Notes under the pieces: model-generated | Seen by the model: only the letters and a program-made list of their open reading frames with translations | Databases searched by the model: none | What the model was told of the DNA's origin: nothing | In this document: one piece after another, positions 20,173 to 26,091 of the stretch | Layout of the letters: every line of letters starts with the position of its first letter | Position numbering within the stretch: position 1 is the stretch's first letter | DNA from: a virus | DNA length: 64,000 nucleotides | Reading direction: 5' to 3' (one strand) | IMG/VR virus record: IMGVR_UViG_3300045971_000577 | Coordinates: 248,001 to 312,000 of that record | Program-made: the position numbers and the translations under genes

Positions 20173-21825
20173 TCAAAATTCCTTTCTGGCACCAATAAAA
20201 TACGAAACTGATGTCTTCTTAGAATTGAGTAATGCCAATCTATCTATCGCATGCATATTTGAGATAGATGCCTGACCTTCGATTGATATATCATCGTTTA
20301 TTTTTTTGCTTGCCTTGACTGAGATAGTGGATGAACTTGAGGAAATATTTGCTGTTGAATGATGTTCGAATCTCAAAACACCCTCGGTTCGTATCTCACC
20401 AAACGTCTCGTTCAACACAAATGCACCGTACACGGACTTAGTGTTCGATGACGAAGAGATACTTGTCATAAAGATTCCAGTAGAATCTGCAGACATTATT
20501 TTCGACACAAATAAGTGAGCGTCGAGTGTTATTCTTGCATCACCGGGCTGATTATTTACAGAAGACATGCTAGAAAATTGAGTTCCTAAATATCCTATAA
20601 GATTAGGGGCCAGTGTTGTACTGCTACCAATAACAAATGTGGATACAATAGGAGTATGGTCCCTGACATAATTCACAATGTCGTTATCACTAAAACTTTG
20701 CCGTATTTCGCGAATATTCGAAAACTGTCTTAGCAGTTGAGTATCTAATCCCATGTTCAAAGCCTTATCGGCTGTCAATATCGGGGATCGTCTAATATCA
20801 GCTAGGGTATATATGGTCGTATTTCCTAACGGAAACGAATATTGCACCAAAATAAAATTCAGCCGGCTGTATATCGTGTCGAACTCAGATATCGATGTTA
20901 AAATTCTACCGGCCTTGAATGATCTATATTCAAACCCTATAGCATCTCGTTCTGTAAATCCATCTACAGTCTGTCTATTCACATACATGTCGATATAGCT
21001 ACTATCATCAATCTTTTTTTCAAGGGATGCACCAAAAAATCTCTTTCGCATGAAGGAACTTTCAGGTGTACCTGCAGACAGGGAACCGGTAAGATCTTCT
21101 TGTAATCTATACTTCACCAATACTCCGTCAAACTGACCGGTTGATGCATTTATAGATGATTGTCGTCCAATCTTTATGCTGTATCTGTCAAGCGTATCTT
21201 CGTATTCAGCTGAAAATATTCTGACATTATGCTGATTATTTGTTAAGTTATGAAAGTTTTCTCTATCTGTTGCCCTAAAAACTATTGTAAGTTGGCGATT
21301 GTCTTCGCGGAAGAATCCGCGTGCCCTAATATTTGTTGTCAGCCTAACAATAGAGTCTGATGAGGTTAGGTATGTAGAAACAGACCCATCTACTTTTCTT
21401 TCAGACCCAGTCTTTGATACGTTAGGCTTAGTCCTATCTACTGGCGGGGCGGCTGGCGCTGCTATTTCAAGCGCGATAAGTTTATACTTTATTCTCTGAG
21501 CTGCTTGTGAATTCGGATATAAAGATAGATAAAGTTGACTTTCGATCTTTGCTTTTTTGAATTGTTTTGTCAATTCGTATGCTTCGATAATCAATTCGTG
21601 CGCTTCTTGTTGAAACTCTGTAGGTACCAGCAGTATCTCGTTCAATATTTCTATTGCGGCTGCTGCGTTATTACCTGCCTTTACTAATGAGCGCGCCTCT
21701 TCCATCATAACCGACGGTGCCCGCGATGTTATTATCGTTTCTTCAGCATGTGACACCGATACTGTGTGTAAAAATACAACAATAGACAGAATGCGAAGTA
21801 CACATAGAAGATTATTAGATTTCAT
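20173..21825 (-). CDS. Outer-membrane beta-barrel protein with TPR-like N-terminus
   Basis: About 550 residues. A Sec signal (MKSNNLLCVLRILSIVVFLH...VSHAEE) is followed by a helical TPR-like segment of about 90 residues (ARSLVKAGNNAAAAIEILNE...), an Ala/Pro linker, and about 400 residues of alternating amphipathic strands ending in Phe (FIGARKEF), the BAM signal of outer-membrane barrels. The arrangement recalls TPR-porins such as PgaA/BcsC and porin partners of electron conduits. With the adjacent multihaem cytochrome it could form a surface electron or binding module; this is inference. A GATAAATA box lies upstream. Confidence 0.72.
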   Translation of the reverse strand: MKSNNLLCVLRILSIVVFLHTVSVSHAEETIITSRAPSVMMEEARSLVKAGNNAAAAIEILNEILLVPTEFQQEAHELIIEAYELTKQFKKAKIESQLYLSLYPNSQAAQRIKYKLIALEIAAPAAPPVDRTKPNVSKTGSERKVDGSVSTYLTSSDSIVRLTTNIRARGFFREDNRQLTIVFRATDRENFHNLTNNQHNVRIFSAEYEDTLDRYSIKIGRQSSINASTGQFDGVLVKYRLQEDLTGSLSAGTPESSFMRKRFFGASLEKKIDDSSYIDMYVNRQTVDGFTERDAIGFEYRSFKAGRILTSISEFDTIYSRLNFILVQYSFPLGNTTIYTLADIRRSPILTADKALNMGLDTQLLRQFSNIREIRQSFSDNDIVNYVRDHTPIVSTFVIGSSTTLAPNLIGYLGTQFSSMSSVNNQPGDARITLDAHLFVSKIMSADSTGIFMTSISSSSNTKSVYGAFVLNETFGEIRTEGVLRFEHHSTANISSSSSTISVKASKKINDDISIEGQASISNMHAIDRLALLNSKKTSVSYFIGARKEF

Positions 21826-21837
21826 TTTATACAAATG

Positions 21838-21845
21838 AATATTTA
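21838..21845 (-). promoter_or_regulatory. Late-type promoter box for barrel-cytochrome genes
   Basis: GATAAATA on the minus strand 12 nt before the chosen ATG. Confidence 0.5.
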
Positions 21846-21848
21846 TCA

Positions 21849-21948
21849 GGCTGTCGAGCCAGGAATCGAACCTGGGATACCACTCTCTACGGAATCGAAC
21901 CGTCTCTTCGGGGTGCGCGCATTTCCCGGGGAACCAACCCTCACGACA
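21849..21948 (-). ncRNA. tRNA-like RNA with extra arm
   Basis: 100 nt. Acceptor TGTCGTG/CTCGACA (one mismatch), T-arm CCAGG-TTCGATT-CCTGG and a D-like GGG-TTGGTT-CCC. The middle has a CGGG/CCCG hairpin with a 12-nt loop and a second hairpin ACGG-TTCGATT-CCGT. The end is G-CCT. If the second hairpin were the anticodon arm it would read CGA (Ser), but the geometry is abnormal. Confidence 0.45.
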
Positions 21949-21952
21949 ATAT

Positions 21953-22029
21953 TGGCAAGGCAGGTGGGACTCGAACCCACGCAGTCATGGCTCAGAACCA
22001 CGCCACTCTTCCCCTTAAGCTACTGCCCA
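21953..22029 (-). tRNA. tRNA-Gln(CTG)
   Basis: Acceptor TGGGCAG/CTGCCTT, anticodon arm CGTGG-TTCTGAG-CCATG, T-arm GTGGG-TTCGAGT-CCCAC, G73 and CCA. Confidence 0.88.
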
Positions 22030-22036
22030 ACTGATT

Positions 22037-22111
22037 TGGCGTCCCTATGGGGAATCGAACCCCACTTACCGACGTGAAAGGCCGGCGTCCTAACCGATAG
22101 ACGATAGAGAC
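22037..22111 (-). tRNA. tRNA-Glu(TTC)
   Basis: Acceptor GTCTCTA/TAGGGAC, anticodon arm CCGGC-CTTTCAC-GTCGG, T-arm TGGGG-TTCGATT-CCCCA, G73 and CCA. Confidence 0.92.
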
Positions 22112-22119
22112 ATTGTATT

Positions 22120-22196
22120 TGGCAAGCCGAGTCGGACTCGAACCGACGTATTCCTCGTTCAAAGCGAGGTCACTCTTCCCCTTAAGCTACCGGCCA
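22120..22196 (-). tRNA. tRNA-Gln(TTG), copy 2
   Basis: Acceptor TGGCCGG/TCGGCTT, anticodon arm CCTCG-CTTTGAA-CGAGG, T-loop TTCGAGT, G73 and CCA. The D-arm matches the neighbouring Gln(CTG) tRNA, suggesting duplication. Confidence 0.88.
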
Positions 22197-22248
22197 ATTG
22201 TTTCAAGTAGGAAGTTTTTTCATGCTTACCTACAAGCGCATGTTCTTC

Positions 22249-22324
22249 TGGAACCCGCATCGGGAGTTGAACCCGAGTTTACATCTTGAGAGGATGTCGT
22301 CCTATACCGTTAGACGATGCGGAT
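22249..22324 (-). tRNA. tRNA-Glu(CTC)
   Basis: Acceptor ATCCGCA/TGCGGGT, anticodon arm ACATC-CTCTCAA-GATGT, T-arm TCGGG-TTCAACT-CCCGA, CCA encoded. Confidence 0.88.
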
Positions 22325-22329
22325 ATAAA

Positions 22330-22407
22330 TGGTGCACCTGGCAGGACTCGAACCTGCAACGCACAACTTTTCAGGCTGCCGCTCTACGCGATTGGAGCTA
22401 CAAGTGC
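22330..22407 (-). tRNA. tRNA-Phe(GAA), copy 1
   Basis: Acceptor GCACTTG/CAGGTGC, anticodon arm GCAGC-CTGAAAA-GTTGT, T-arm GCAGG-TTCGAGT-CCTGC, A73 and CCA. Confidence 0.9.
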
Positions 22408-22411
22408 ATAA

Positions 22412-22483
22412 TGGACCCACCGGAAGGATTCGAACCTTCGTAACTAACGTTCGTAGCGTCAGCACCTGTCCTCAGGCGGTGAG
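22412..22483 (-). tRNA. tRNA-Arg(ACG), reduced D-arm
   Basis: Acceptor CTCACCG/CGGTGGG, anticodon arm TGACG-CTACGAA-CGTTA, T-arm GAAGG-TTCGAAT-CCTTC and CCA. The D-arm is short (CCTG-AGGA-CAGG, no GG), which is unusual. Its 5' end abuts the stop of the 54-aa gene. Confidence 0.72.
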
Positions 22484-22484
22484 A

Positions 22485-22649
22485 TTAGAAGTATCTACCT
22501 TGAGTCTTACGACGCCAGAACTCTCGTTCTATGCGTTCTATTTCTTCCGGGGTAGACGGATTTCTCGATTTGATATATTGTTCAAGTTCTTGAGTGACAT
22601 GCGCCCCAGAGAAGAAATCCTTGAACCAAGCTATGACAGCAACTATCAT
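22485..22649 (-). CDS. Hypothetical protein, 54 aa
   Basis: MIVAVIAWFKDFFSGAHVTQ... ends STPEEIERIEREFWRRKTQG. It is a paralogue of the preceding gene (both have a hydrophobic N-terminus, then S-x-N-P-x-(S/T)-x-E-(D/E)-(V/I)-x-R-(L/I)-E-x-(E/Q)-F). Starts in an ATGA overlap with it. Function unknown. Confidence 0.6.
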   Translation of the reverse strand: MIVAVIAWFKDFFSGAHVTQELEQYIKSRNPSTPEEIERIEREFWRRKTQGRYF

Positions 22650-22822
22650 TCGTGAAAATATGTAAAGATGTTATTTCTACGTCGTTCGTAAAACTGATGC
22701 TCTAGCCGATCGACATCTTCTGCCGATTGCGGGTTAGCCGAGGCGATGAAAACTTCGAGATTATCAAAATTCTGTCGGGACTTGAAAATGTCCTGAATGT
22801 ATTGAAATAATGTGCTTAACAT
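22646..22822 (-). CDS. Hypothetical protein, 58 aa
   Basis: MLSTLFQYIQDIFKSRQNFD... contains SANPQSAEDVDRLEHQFYER. Tandem paralogue of the 54-aa gene downstream. A CATAAATA box (22850-22857) lies 27 nt upstream of the ATG. Confidence 0.6.
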   Translation of the reverse strand: MLSTLFQYIQDIFKSRQNFDNLEVFIASANPQSAEDVDRLEHQFYERRRNNIFTYFHE

Positions 22823-22923
22823 AATGTTTCCTTAGTGTTTGTACTTATGTATTTATGACAATGCGTGCTGCATTGCAACAAAACATAGTGTAATCGCTAA
22901 GAACCTGCATGTCAATAAACCGA

Positions 22924-22997
22924 TGGTGGTCAGTACAAGAATCGAACTTGTGAAGATAGCTTATGAAACTACCGGTATACCACTTACCTAACTGACC
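22924..22997 (-). tRNA. tRNA-Met(CAT)
   Basis: Acceptor GGTCAGT/ACTGACC, anticodon arm GTAGT-TTCATAA-GCTAT, T-arm ACAAG-TTCGATT-CTTGT, A73 and CCA. It could also be Ile with a lysidine-modified CAU; sequence alone does not decide. Confidence 0.8.
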
Positions 22998-23003
22998 AAA
23001 TGG

Positions 23004-23079
23004 TGGTGCCAAGGACCGGATTCGAACCAGTGACGCGCAACTTTTCAGGCTGCCGCTCTACCAACTGAGCTACCGAGGC
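23004..23079 (-). tRNA. tRNA-Phe(GAA), copy 2
   Basis: Anticodon arm GCAGC-CTGAAAA-GTTGC, T-loop TTCGAAT, A73 and CCA (CCA duplicated). The acceptor stem GCCTCGG/CCTTGGC has two mismatches, so this copy may be decaying. Confidence 0.8.
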
Positions 23080-23087
23080 ATAAAATA

Positions 23088-23161
23088 TGGTGCGGGCTAG
23101 GGGAATCGAACCCCTGCGGTAAAGTTGGCAACCTTACATTCTACCATTAAATTAAGCACGC
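23088..23161 (-). tRNA. tRNA-Gly(GCC)
   Basis: Acceptor GCGTGCT/AGCCCGC (one mismatch), anticodon arm TAAGG-TTGCCAA-CTTTA, T-arm AGGGG-TTCGATT-CCCCT, A73 and CCA. Confidence 0.9.
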
Positions 23162-23170
23162 ATTGTAACA

Positions 23171-23257
23171 TTGAGATAGTTGAAGTAGTGTATGTGGAGT
23201 CGAACCAACCTTTAGTTCCCGGGTACACGATGCCCGCTTCAATCAGGCCTATCTCAA
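23171..23257 (-). ncRNA. Small RNA closed by a 9-bp inverted repeat with T-loop-like motif
   Basis: TTGAGATAG (23171-23179) pairs with CTATCTCAA (23249-23257). Inside are a GGTTCGACTCC T-loop-like motif and GCGGGC...GCCCG-type pairing, but no anticodon arm and no CCA end. Confidence 0.45.
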
Positions 23258-23260
23258 ATA

Positions 23261-23352
23261 TGGCGGAAGTGGGCGGATTCGAACCCCCTAACCCTTGTTC
23301 AGGATCAAACAGTTTTCAAGACTGGGCTGCTCTCCAAGACAGTAGCACTTCC
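23261..23352 (-). tRNA. tRNA-Ser(TGA)
   Basis: Class II. Acceptor GGAAGTG/CACTTCC, anticodon arm CCAGT-CTTGAAA-ACTGT, long variable arm, G73 and CCA. Its 5' half overlaps the C-terminal codons of the endonuclease gene. Confidence 0.92.
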
Positions 23353-23970
23353 ATATAACTTTATAAAATCTTTCCCATATTTATCTATAACATATCTAAA
23401 TATAGGTTGCATATCTTTTTCATATAAAACTGTTACAGATGGATTGGCAGCTAGTTTAGCCTCCCACTGTTCAGATTTATATCCTTTTATTTCAATAAAA
23501 TTTCCATTAACTATAAAATCAGGAATGTAATTTCTATTCCTGTCATTCCATACATATGGCAATTTTGTGTTATTCTTCTGTATATTCGTTCCGTGATCTA
23601 AAGAATATATTACATAAGCCAATTCCCAACTACTGTCACAGAATATGCCTTTATACCAACCTTTCTTACCTCTACCCGATCCGTGTCTGTAACCACCAGT
23701 AGTTAATTTAGCCTTCTTACTGATTCTTTCTTTTCTTAGTTCTTCTAATTCGGGGGTAGATGCCCTGCCAGAGGTTGATCCTTTTATGCCTTTGTTCCAC
23801 GCTGTCTGCAACCCAGTCTTACCTGCATTCCAGGGAATAAATCCTTCATAAAAGCCGGATTTCCAATCTTTTATCTTGATTTTATGATTAGGATTTTCCT
23901 TGCAGTAAAGCTGATGTATTGAACATCCATTTACATTGGCTAAAATCCTCGAACAATAAATGCATTGCAT
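23305..23970 (-). CDS. PD-(D/E)XK homing endonuclease overlapping tRNA-Ser
   Basis: 221 residues. N-terminal cysteine motif MQCIYCSRILANVNGCSIHQ; basic linker with WNKGIKG; the nuclease core is SSWELAYVIYSLDHG ... YIPDFIVNGNFIEIKGYKS, giving E, PD and E-x-K in the order of Vsr/PD-(D/E)XK homing enzymes. GATAAATA lies 4 nt before the ATG. The last 16 codons (YGSATVLESSPVLKTV) are read from the tRNA-Ser gene, and a second GATAAATA (23378-23385) inside the coding region sits 25 nt before that tRNA. Confidence 0.82.
   Translation of the reverse strand: MQCIYCSRILANVNGCSIHQLYCKENPNHKIKIKDWKSGFYEGFIPWNAGKTGLQTAWNKGIKGSTSGRASTPELEELRKERISKKAKLTTGGYRHGSGRGKKGWYKGIFCDSSWELAYVIYSLDHGTNIQKNNTKLPYVWNDRNRNYIPDFIVNGNFIEIKGYKSEQWEAKLAANPSVTVLYEKDMQPIFRYVIDKYGKDFIKLYGSATVLESSPVLKTV
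23378..23385 (-). promoter_or_regulatory. Late-type box inside endonuclease gene, for tRNA-Ser
   Basis: GATAAATA encoded within VIDKYGK of the endonuclease, 25 nt before the 5' end of tRNA-Ser. Confidence 0.45.
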
Positions 23971-23974
23971 CTAT

Positions 23975-23982
23975 TATTTATC
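23975..23982 (-). promoter_or_regulatory. Late-type promoter box GATAAATA
   Basis: GATAAATA on the minus strand with a 4-nt spacer to the endonuclease ATG. Confidence 0.55.
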
Positions 23983-24094
23983 AGTCAAGACTGCTGCCGC
24001 TATGCCGATTCGGCTAACGTGTCCAAATAGTTCTCCATGCCCGAAAGCTAACAGTATGCCAAGGAGGTGGCGCAATTCTAATGTATTTATCTTC

Positions 24095-24172
24095 TGGTAC
24101 CCGGATAGAGAATCGAACTCTACATTTTTCCACTTGTAAGGAGGATGGCTTCACCAGCTGCACTCTCCGGGC
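24095..24172 (-). tRNA. tRNA-Val(TAC), copy 2
   Basis: Acceptor GCCCGGA/TCCGGGT, anticodon arm TCCTC-CTTACAA-GTGGA (one mismatch), T-arm TAGAG-TTCGATT-CTCTA, A73 and CCA. The D-arm is weak. Confidence 0.65.
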
Positions 24173-24413
24173 AAATCTTTCTCAACATAATGCGCCTAGG
24201 GCCGAGTAGGACACGGATCCCATGTTTGATTGTTGTATTCTAGCTTTTGCCAGGTTATTGTACTAGAACATCACGACGCTACATTAGGTAGGGGATTAGC
24301 CCTTTCTGCAACCTTGCACCTAACTCCGCTGCTCGATACCACATCTTGGTTTACATGAATAGAAACAGTTGCGTTATATATTCACAACACCAAGTCGTCC
24401 GGACAACAAATTT
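24173..24413 (-). other. Non-coding gap, nothing recognised
   Basis: About 240 nt between tRNA-Leu(CAA) and tRNA-Val(TAC) with no credible gene. Only a short TTGTTGT/ACAACAA bracket is visible. Confidence 0.3.
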
Positions 24414-24489
24414 TGGTACCCCATATGGGATTCGAACCCATACACTCAGTGTTTGAGACTGATACGACTGCCAATTACGTCAACGGGGC
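24414..24489 (-). tRNA. tRNA with Leu(CAA) anticodon, short variable arm
   Basis: Acceptor GCCCCGT/ATGGGGT, anticodon arm TCAGT-CTCAAAC-ACTGA, 4-nt variable loop, T-arm TATGGG-TTCGAAT-CCCATA, A73 and CCA. Same class-I leucine-like backbone as 17765 and 25245. Confidence 0.85.
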
Positions 24490-24498
24490 AAATAAGCA

Positions 24499-24664
24499 CA
24501 CTCTACGATTAGCTCCTATCCAGGCCTTCCCAGTTCAGCCAGGGCGTCAAGGGTCTCGTCCCCTACGGGATTAGATAGTCGGATATGGTTCCCCGACCAA
24601 GACGGACTGCTAATGCCTCCACACGGTTTGATATATTGTGCTCCCCACAATCCGGCGTAGAGTG
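24499..24664 (-). ncRNA. Gap RNA closed by a 9-bp inverted repeat
   Basis: CACTCTACG (24499-24507) pairs with CGTAGAGTG (24656-24664), enclosing 148 nt; nearly the same size as the bracketed RNA at 17849-18016. Confidence 0.45.
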
Positions 24665-24673
24665 AATCAAAAA

Positions 24674-24749
24674 TGGAGTCCAGGTAGGGAATCAAACCCT
24701 AGTGCTTTAGTTTTGCAGACTAAGACAATTATCATTCTGTCACCTGGAC
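24674..24749 (-). tRNA. tRNA-Cys(GCA)
   Basis: Acceptor GTCCAGG/CCTGGAC, anticodon arm TTAGT-CTGCAAA-ACTAA, T-loop TTTGATT, U73 typical of Cys, CCA encoded. Confidence 0.9.
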
Positions 24750-24755
24750 ATTATT

Positions 24756-24856
24756 TGGTCGGTGTAGTTGAACTCGCATCAACAAGCCGGGTCATGTCTT
24801 TTGTACATTATGCACAAGACCCGCTGAGGCTTCCTCAGTACCTAGGATATACACCA
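24756..24856 (-). ncRNA. CCA-ended tRNA-like RNA with replaced anticodon domain
   Basis: 101 nt. Acceptor TGGTGTA/TACACCG, D-arm TCC-TAGGTACTGA-GGA, T-arm GTTGA-TGCGAGT-TCAAC, A73 and CCA. Between D- and T-arms lies one long hairpin (GGGTC...GACCC with inner TTGT/ACAA) instead of an anticodon arm. Strong tRNA-like frame, no decoding site. Confidence 0.58.
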
Positions 24857-24865
24857 GTATGAAAA

Positions 24866-24940
24866 TGGGCAGACGGTTAGGAGTTGAACCTAATATATCT
24901 CTTTCACAGAGAGATGTGTTGCCGTTACACTACACGCTGC
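24866..24940 (-). tRNA. tRNA-His(GTG)
   Basis: Anticodon arm TCTCT-CTGTGAA-AGAGA, T-arm TTAGG-TTCAACT-CCTAA, C73 and CCA; an extra 5' G faces C73 as in His tRNAs. The acceptor middle has three mismatches, so function is uncertain. Confidence 0.75.
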
Positions 24941-24960
24941 ATTGAATAAATCGGGATGTT

Positions 24961-25046
24961 TGGCTAGGACCGGGAATCGAACCCTATTGCCGTGCCCCCA
25001 TCGGGCCAGTCCGCAGAGTTTTGGTTGCGAATTTAGATTGCTGAAG
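24961..25046 (-). other. tRNA-like remnant, unresolved
   Basis: The ends can pair (TGGCT/AGCCA) and a GGGTTCGATTCCC T-arm-like segment is present, but no anticodon arm can be drawn. Possibly a decayed tRNA. Confidence 0.35.
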
Positions 25047-25059
25047 CCATCCTTTGAAA

Positions 25060-25215
25060 CTATCTAACGATAACCCACTTTGTGTCAAATGGTTTATCCT
25101 TTTCTTTTCTTTTGAAAATCTTCTTCATCTGTTTACGAAAAAGATCTTTCTCTCGTCCTACATCATGCTCGATGCAGGCTTTGTACATTTCACTAATGAG
25201 TTTACGTTCTTTCAT
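25060..25215 (-). CDS. Hypothetical protein, 51 aa
   Basis: MKERKLISEMYKACIEHDVG... Highly basic and helical. GGAGGT precedes the ATG at a good distance. A CATAAATA box (25236-25243) lies upstream, immediately after the tRNA-Leu(TAG) CCA. Function unknown. Confidence 0.6.
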   Translation of the reverse strand: MKERKLISEMYKACIEHDVGREKDLFRKQMKKIFKRKEKDKPFDTKWVIVR

Positions 25216-25244
25216 AATACCTCCAGGAGATATTTTATTTATGA

Positions 25245-25320
25245 TGGTACCCCAGATGGGATTCGAACCCACACACCTACGGTCTAAACGTAGTACGACT
25301 GCCAATTACGTCACCGGGGC
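25245..25320 (-). tRNA. tRNA with Leu(TAG) anticodon, short variable arm
   Basis: Acceptor GCCCCGG/CTGGGGT, anticodon arm CTACG-TTTAGAC-CGTAG, 4-nt variable loop, T-loop TTCGAAT, A73 and CCA. A class II Leu(TAG) is also present at 5692. Confidence 0.85.
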
Positions 25321-25383
25321 AAAGAAAAATTCGGAATAGAAACAGTGTATTCCCCCTTGGAAATCTGTATATTCCTGTTGGTC

Positions 25384-25403
25384 TGTTGTGTGGCCACACA
25401 ACA
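25384..25403. repeat. Perfect 20-bp palindrome
   Basis: TGTTGTGTGGCCACACAACA is its own reverse complement. It lies between tRNA-Trp and tRNA-Leu(TAG) and could be a cruciform, a dimeric operator or an RNA hairpin. Confidence 0.7.
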
Positions 25404-25413
25404 TTCCACGTTT

Positions 25414-25490
25414 TGGTGACCCTGCACGGGATTGAACCGCGTCTATTCTGGTTTTGGAGACCAGCGCACCACCATTTATGCGTCAGAGCC
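25414..25490 (-). tRNA. tRNA-Trp(CCA)
   Basis: Acceptor GGCTCTG/CAGGGTC, anticodon arm CTGGT-CTCCAAA-ACCAG, T-loop TTCAATC, A73 and CCA. The only Trp tRNA seen; it reads UGG and at best weakly UGA. Confidence 0.88.
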
Positions 25491-25514
25491 ATATTTTATT
25501 TTATTATCATTGTT

Positions 25515-25601
25515 TGGCTCCAAAGGTAGGGATCGAACCTACGAAGGCTTGCGCCATATCCCGTTAACAGCGGGGACCGTTACCACTCCGGCCACTTTGG
25601 A
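25515..25601 (-). tRNA. Class II, serine-shaped tRNA with GTT (Asn) anticodon
   Basis: Acceptor TCCAAAG/CTTTGGA, Ser-like D-arm (TGGCCGGAGTGGTAACGG), anticodon arm CCCCG-CTGTTAA-CGGGA (one mismatch), long variable arm GGC-GCAA-GCC, T-arm GTAGG-TTCGATC-CCTAC, G73 and CCA. The body is serine-type; the anticodon reads Asn codons. Confidence 0.75.
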
Positions 25602-25606
25602 ATTGT

Positions 25607-25793
25607 TCATATAATTTGCATGTCTTTTAATTCTTTATGCATTAGAATTGTTAATTTTTTATCTGCAGGAAATTGATTCCATTTAGCAGTATCTTTTTCT
25701 GTTTTATATCCTTTGATCTCAATAAACTCATCTGTCCCTGGCAGATAGAAATCCGGAGTGATCTCGTGCAAATCCTTGATATACTTTTTTCAT
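25607..25793 (-). pseudogene. Truncated PD-(D/E)XK endonuclease remnant
   Basis: The frame ITPDFYLPGTDEFIEIKGYK, then TEKDTAKWNQFPADKKLTIL, matches the C-terminal half of the 23305-23970 enzyme. There is no start in that frame; the only ATG (25791-25793) is out of frame by one base in an A6 run. Removing one A would give a 61-residue product. Best read as a decayed copy lacking the N-terminal half. Confidence 0.65.
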
Positions 25794-25851
25794 GGGTACC
25801 TTTCTGTGTTAGTGGACATTGCTATTGTATATGTTTGCACGTCTTTGTCAA

Positions 25852-25972
25852 TGGCGTCGCCCCAGGGAATCGAACCCCGACTGCTCCTTTATGAGTGGAT
25901 TGAATTTTGTTGCTGAACGTATCCTTTACAGGATCACTTTCGTTTAGCATGCTACCGTTACATTAAAGCGAC
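25852..25972 (-). ncRNA. CCA-ended tRNA-like RNA with 45-nt enlarged middle
   Basis: 121 nt. Perfect acceptor GTCGCTT/GGGCGAC, D-arm ATG-TAACGGTAG-CAT, T-arm CGGGG-TTCGATT-CCCTG, G73 and CCA. About 70 nt lie between D- and T-arms instead of about 27, with ATCC/GGAT and TCC/GGA hairpins; no anticodon arm can be placed. Confidence 0.58.
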
Positions 25973-25976
25973 ATGA

Positions 25977-26035
25977 TGGAGTCATCCTTCTACTATATAC
26001 GGCTATAAGACCAGTTAGAGATAATAGGAGACGAC
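25977..26035 (-). ncRNA. Mini CCA-ended RNA 3 (59 nt)
   Basis: GTCGTCT and GGATGAC form a 7-bp acceptor-like stem followed by U73 and CCA. It is separated from mini RNA 2 by the linker ATCAAT. Confidence 0.5.
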
Positions 26036-26041
26036 ATTGAT

Positions 26042-26085
26042 TGGTGGACCCTTAAGGTGTATAGTGTAGTGACTTCTTAATGCCC
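26042..26085 (-). ncRNA. Mini CCA-ended RNA 2 (44 nt)
   Basis: GGGC/GTCC plus TTAAG/CTTAA make a bulged stem ending A-CCA. ATCAAT linkers flank it on both sides. Confidence 0.5.
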
Positions 26086-26091
26086 ATTGAT

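Noticed and set aside
22198-22655. Open frames on the plus strand over 22198-22655
   Set aside because: They cross tRNA-Glu, tRNA-Phe and tRNA-Arg in antisense and two small minus-strand paralogous genes.
25852-25972. Group I intron inside the long tRNA-like RNA
   Set aside because: The insertion is only about 45 nt, far below the minimum for a group I core.
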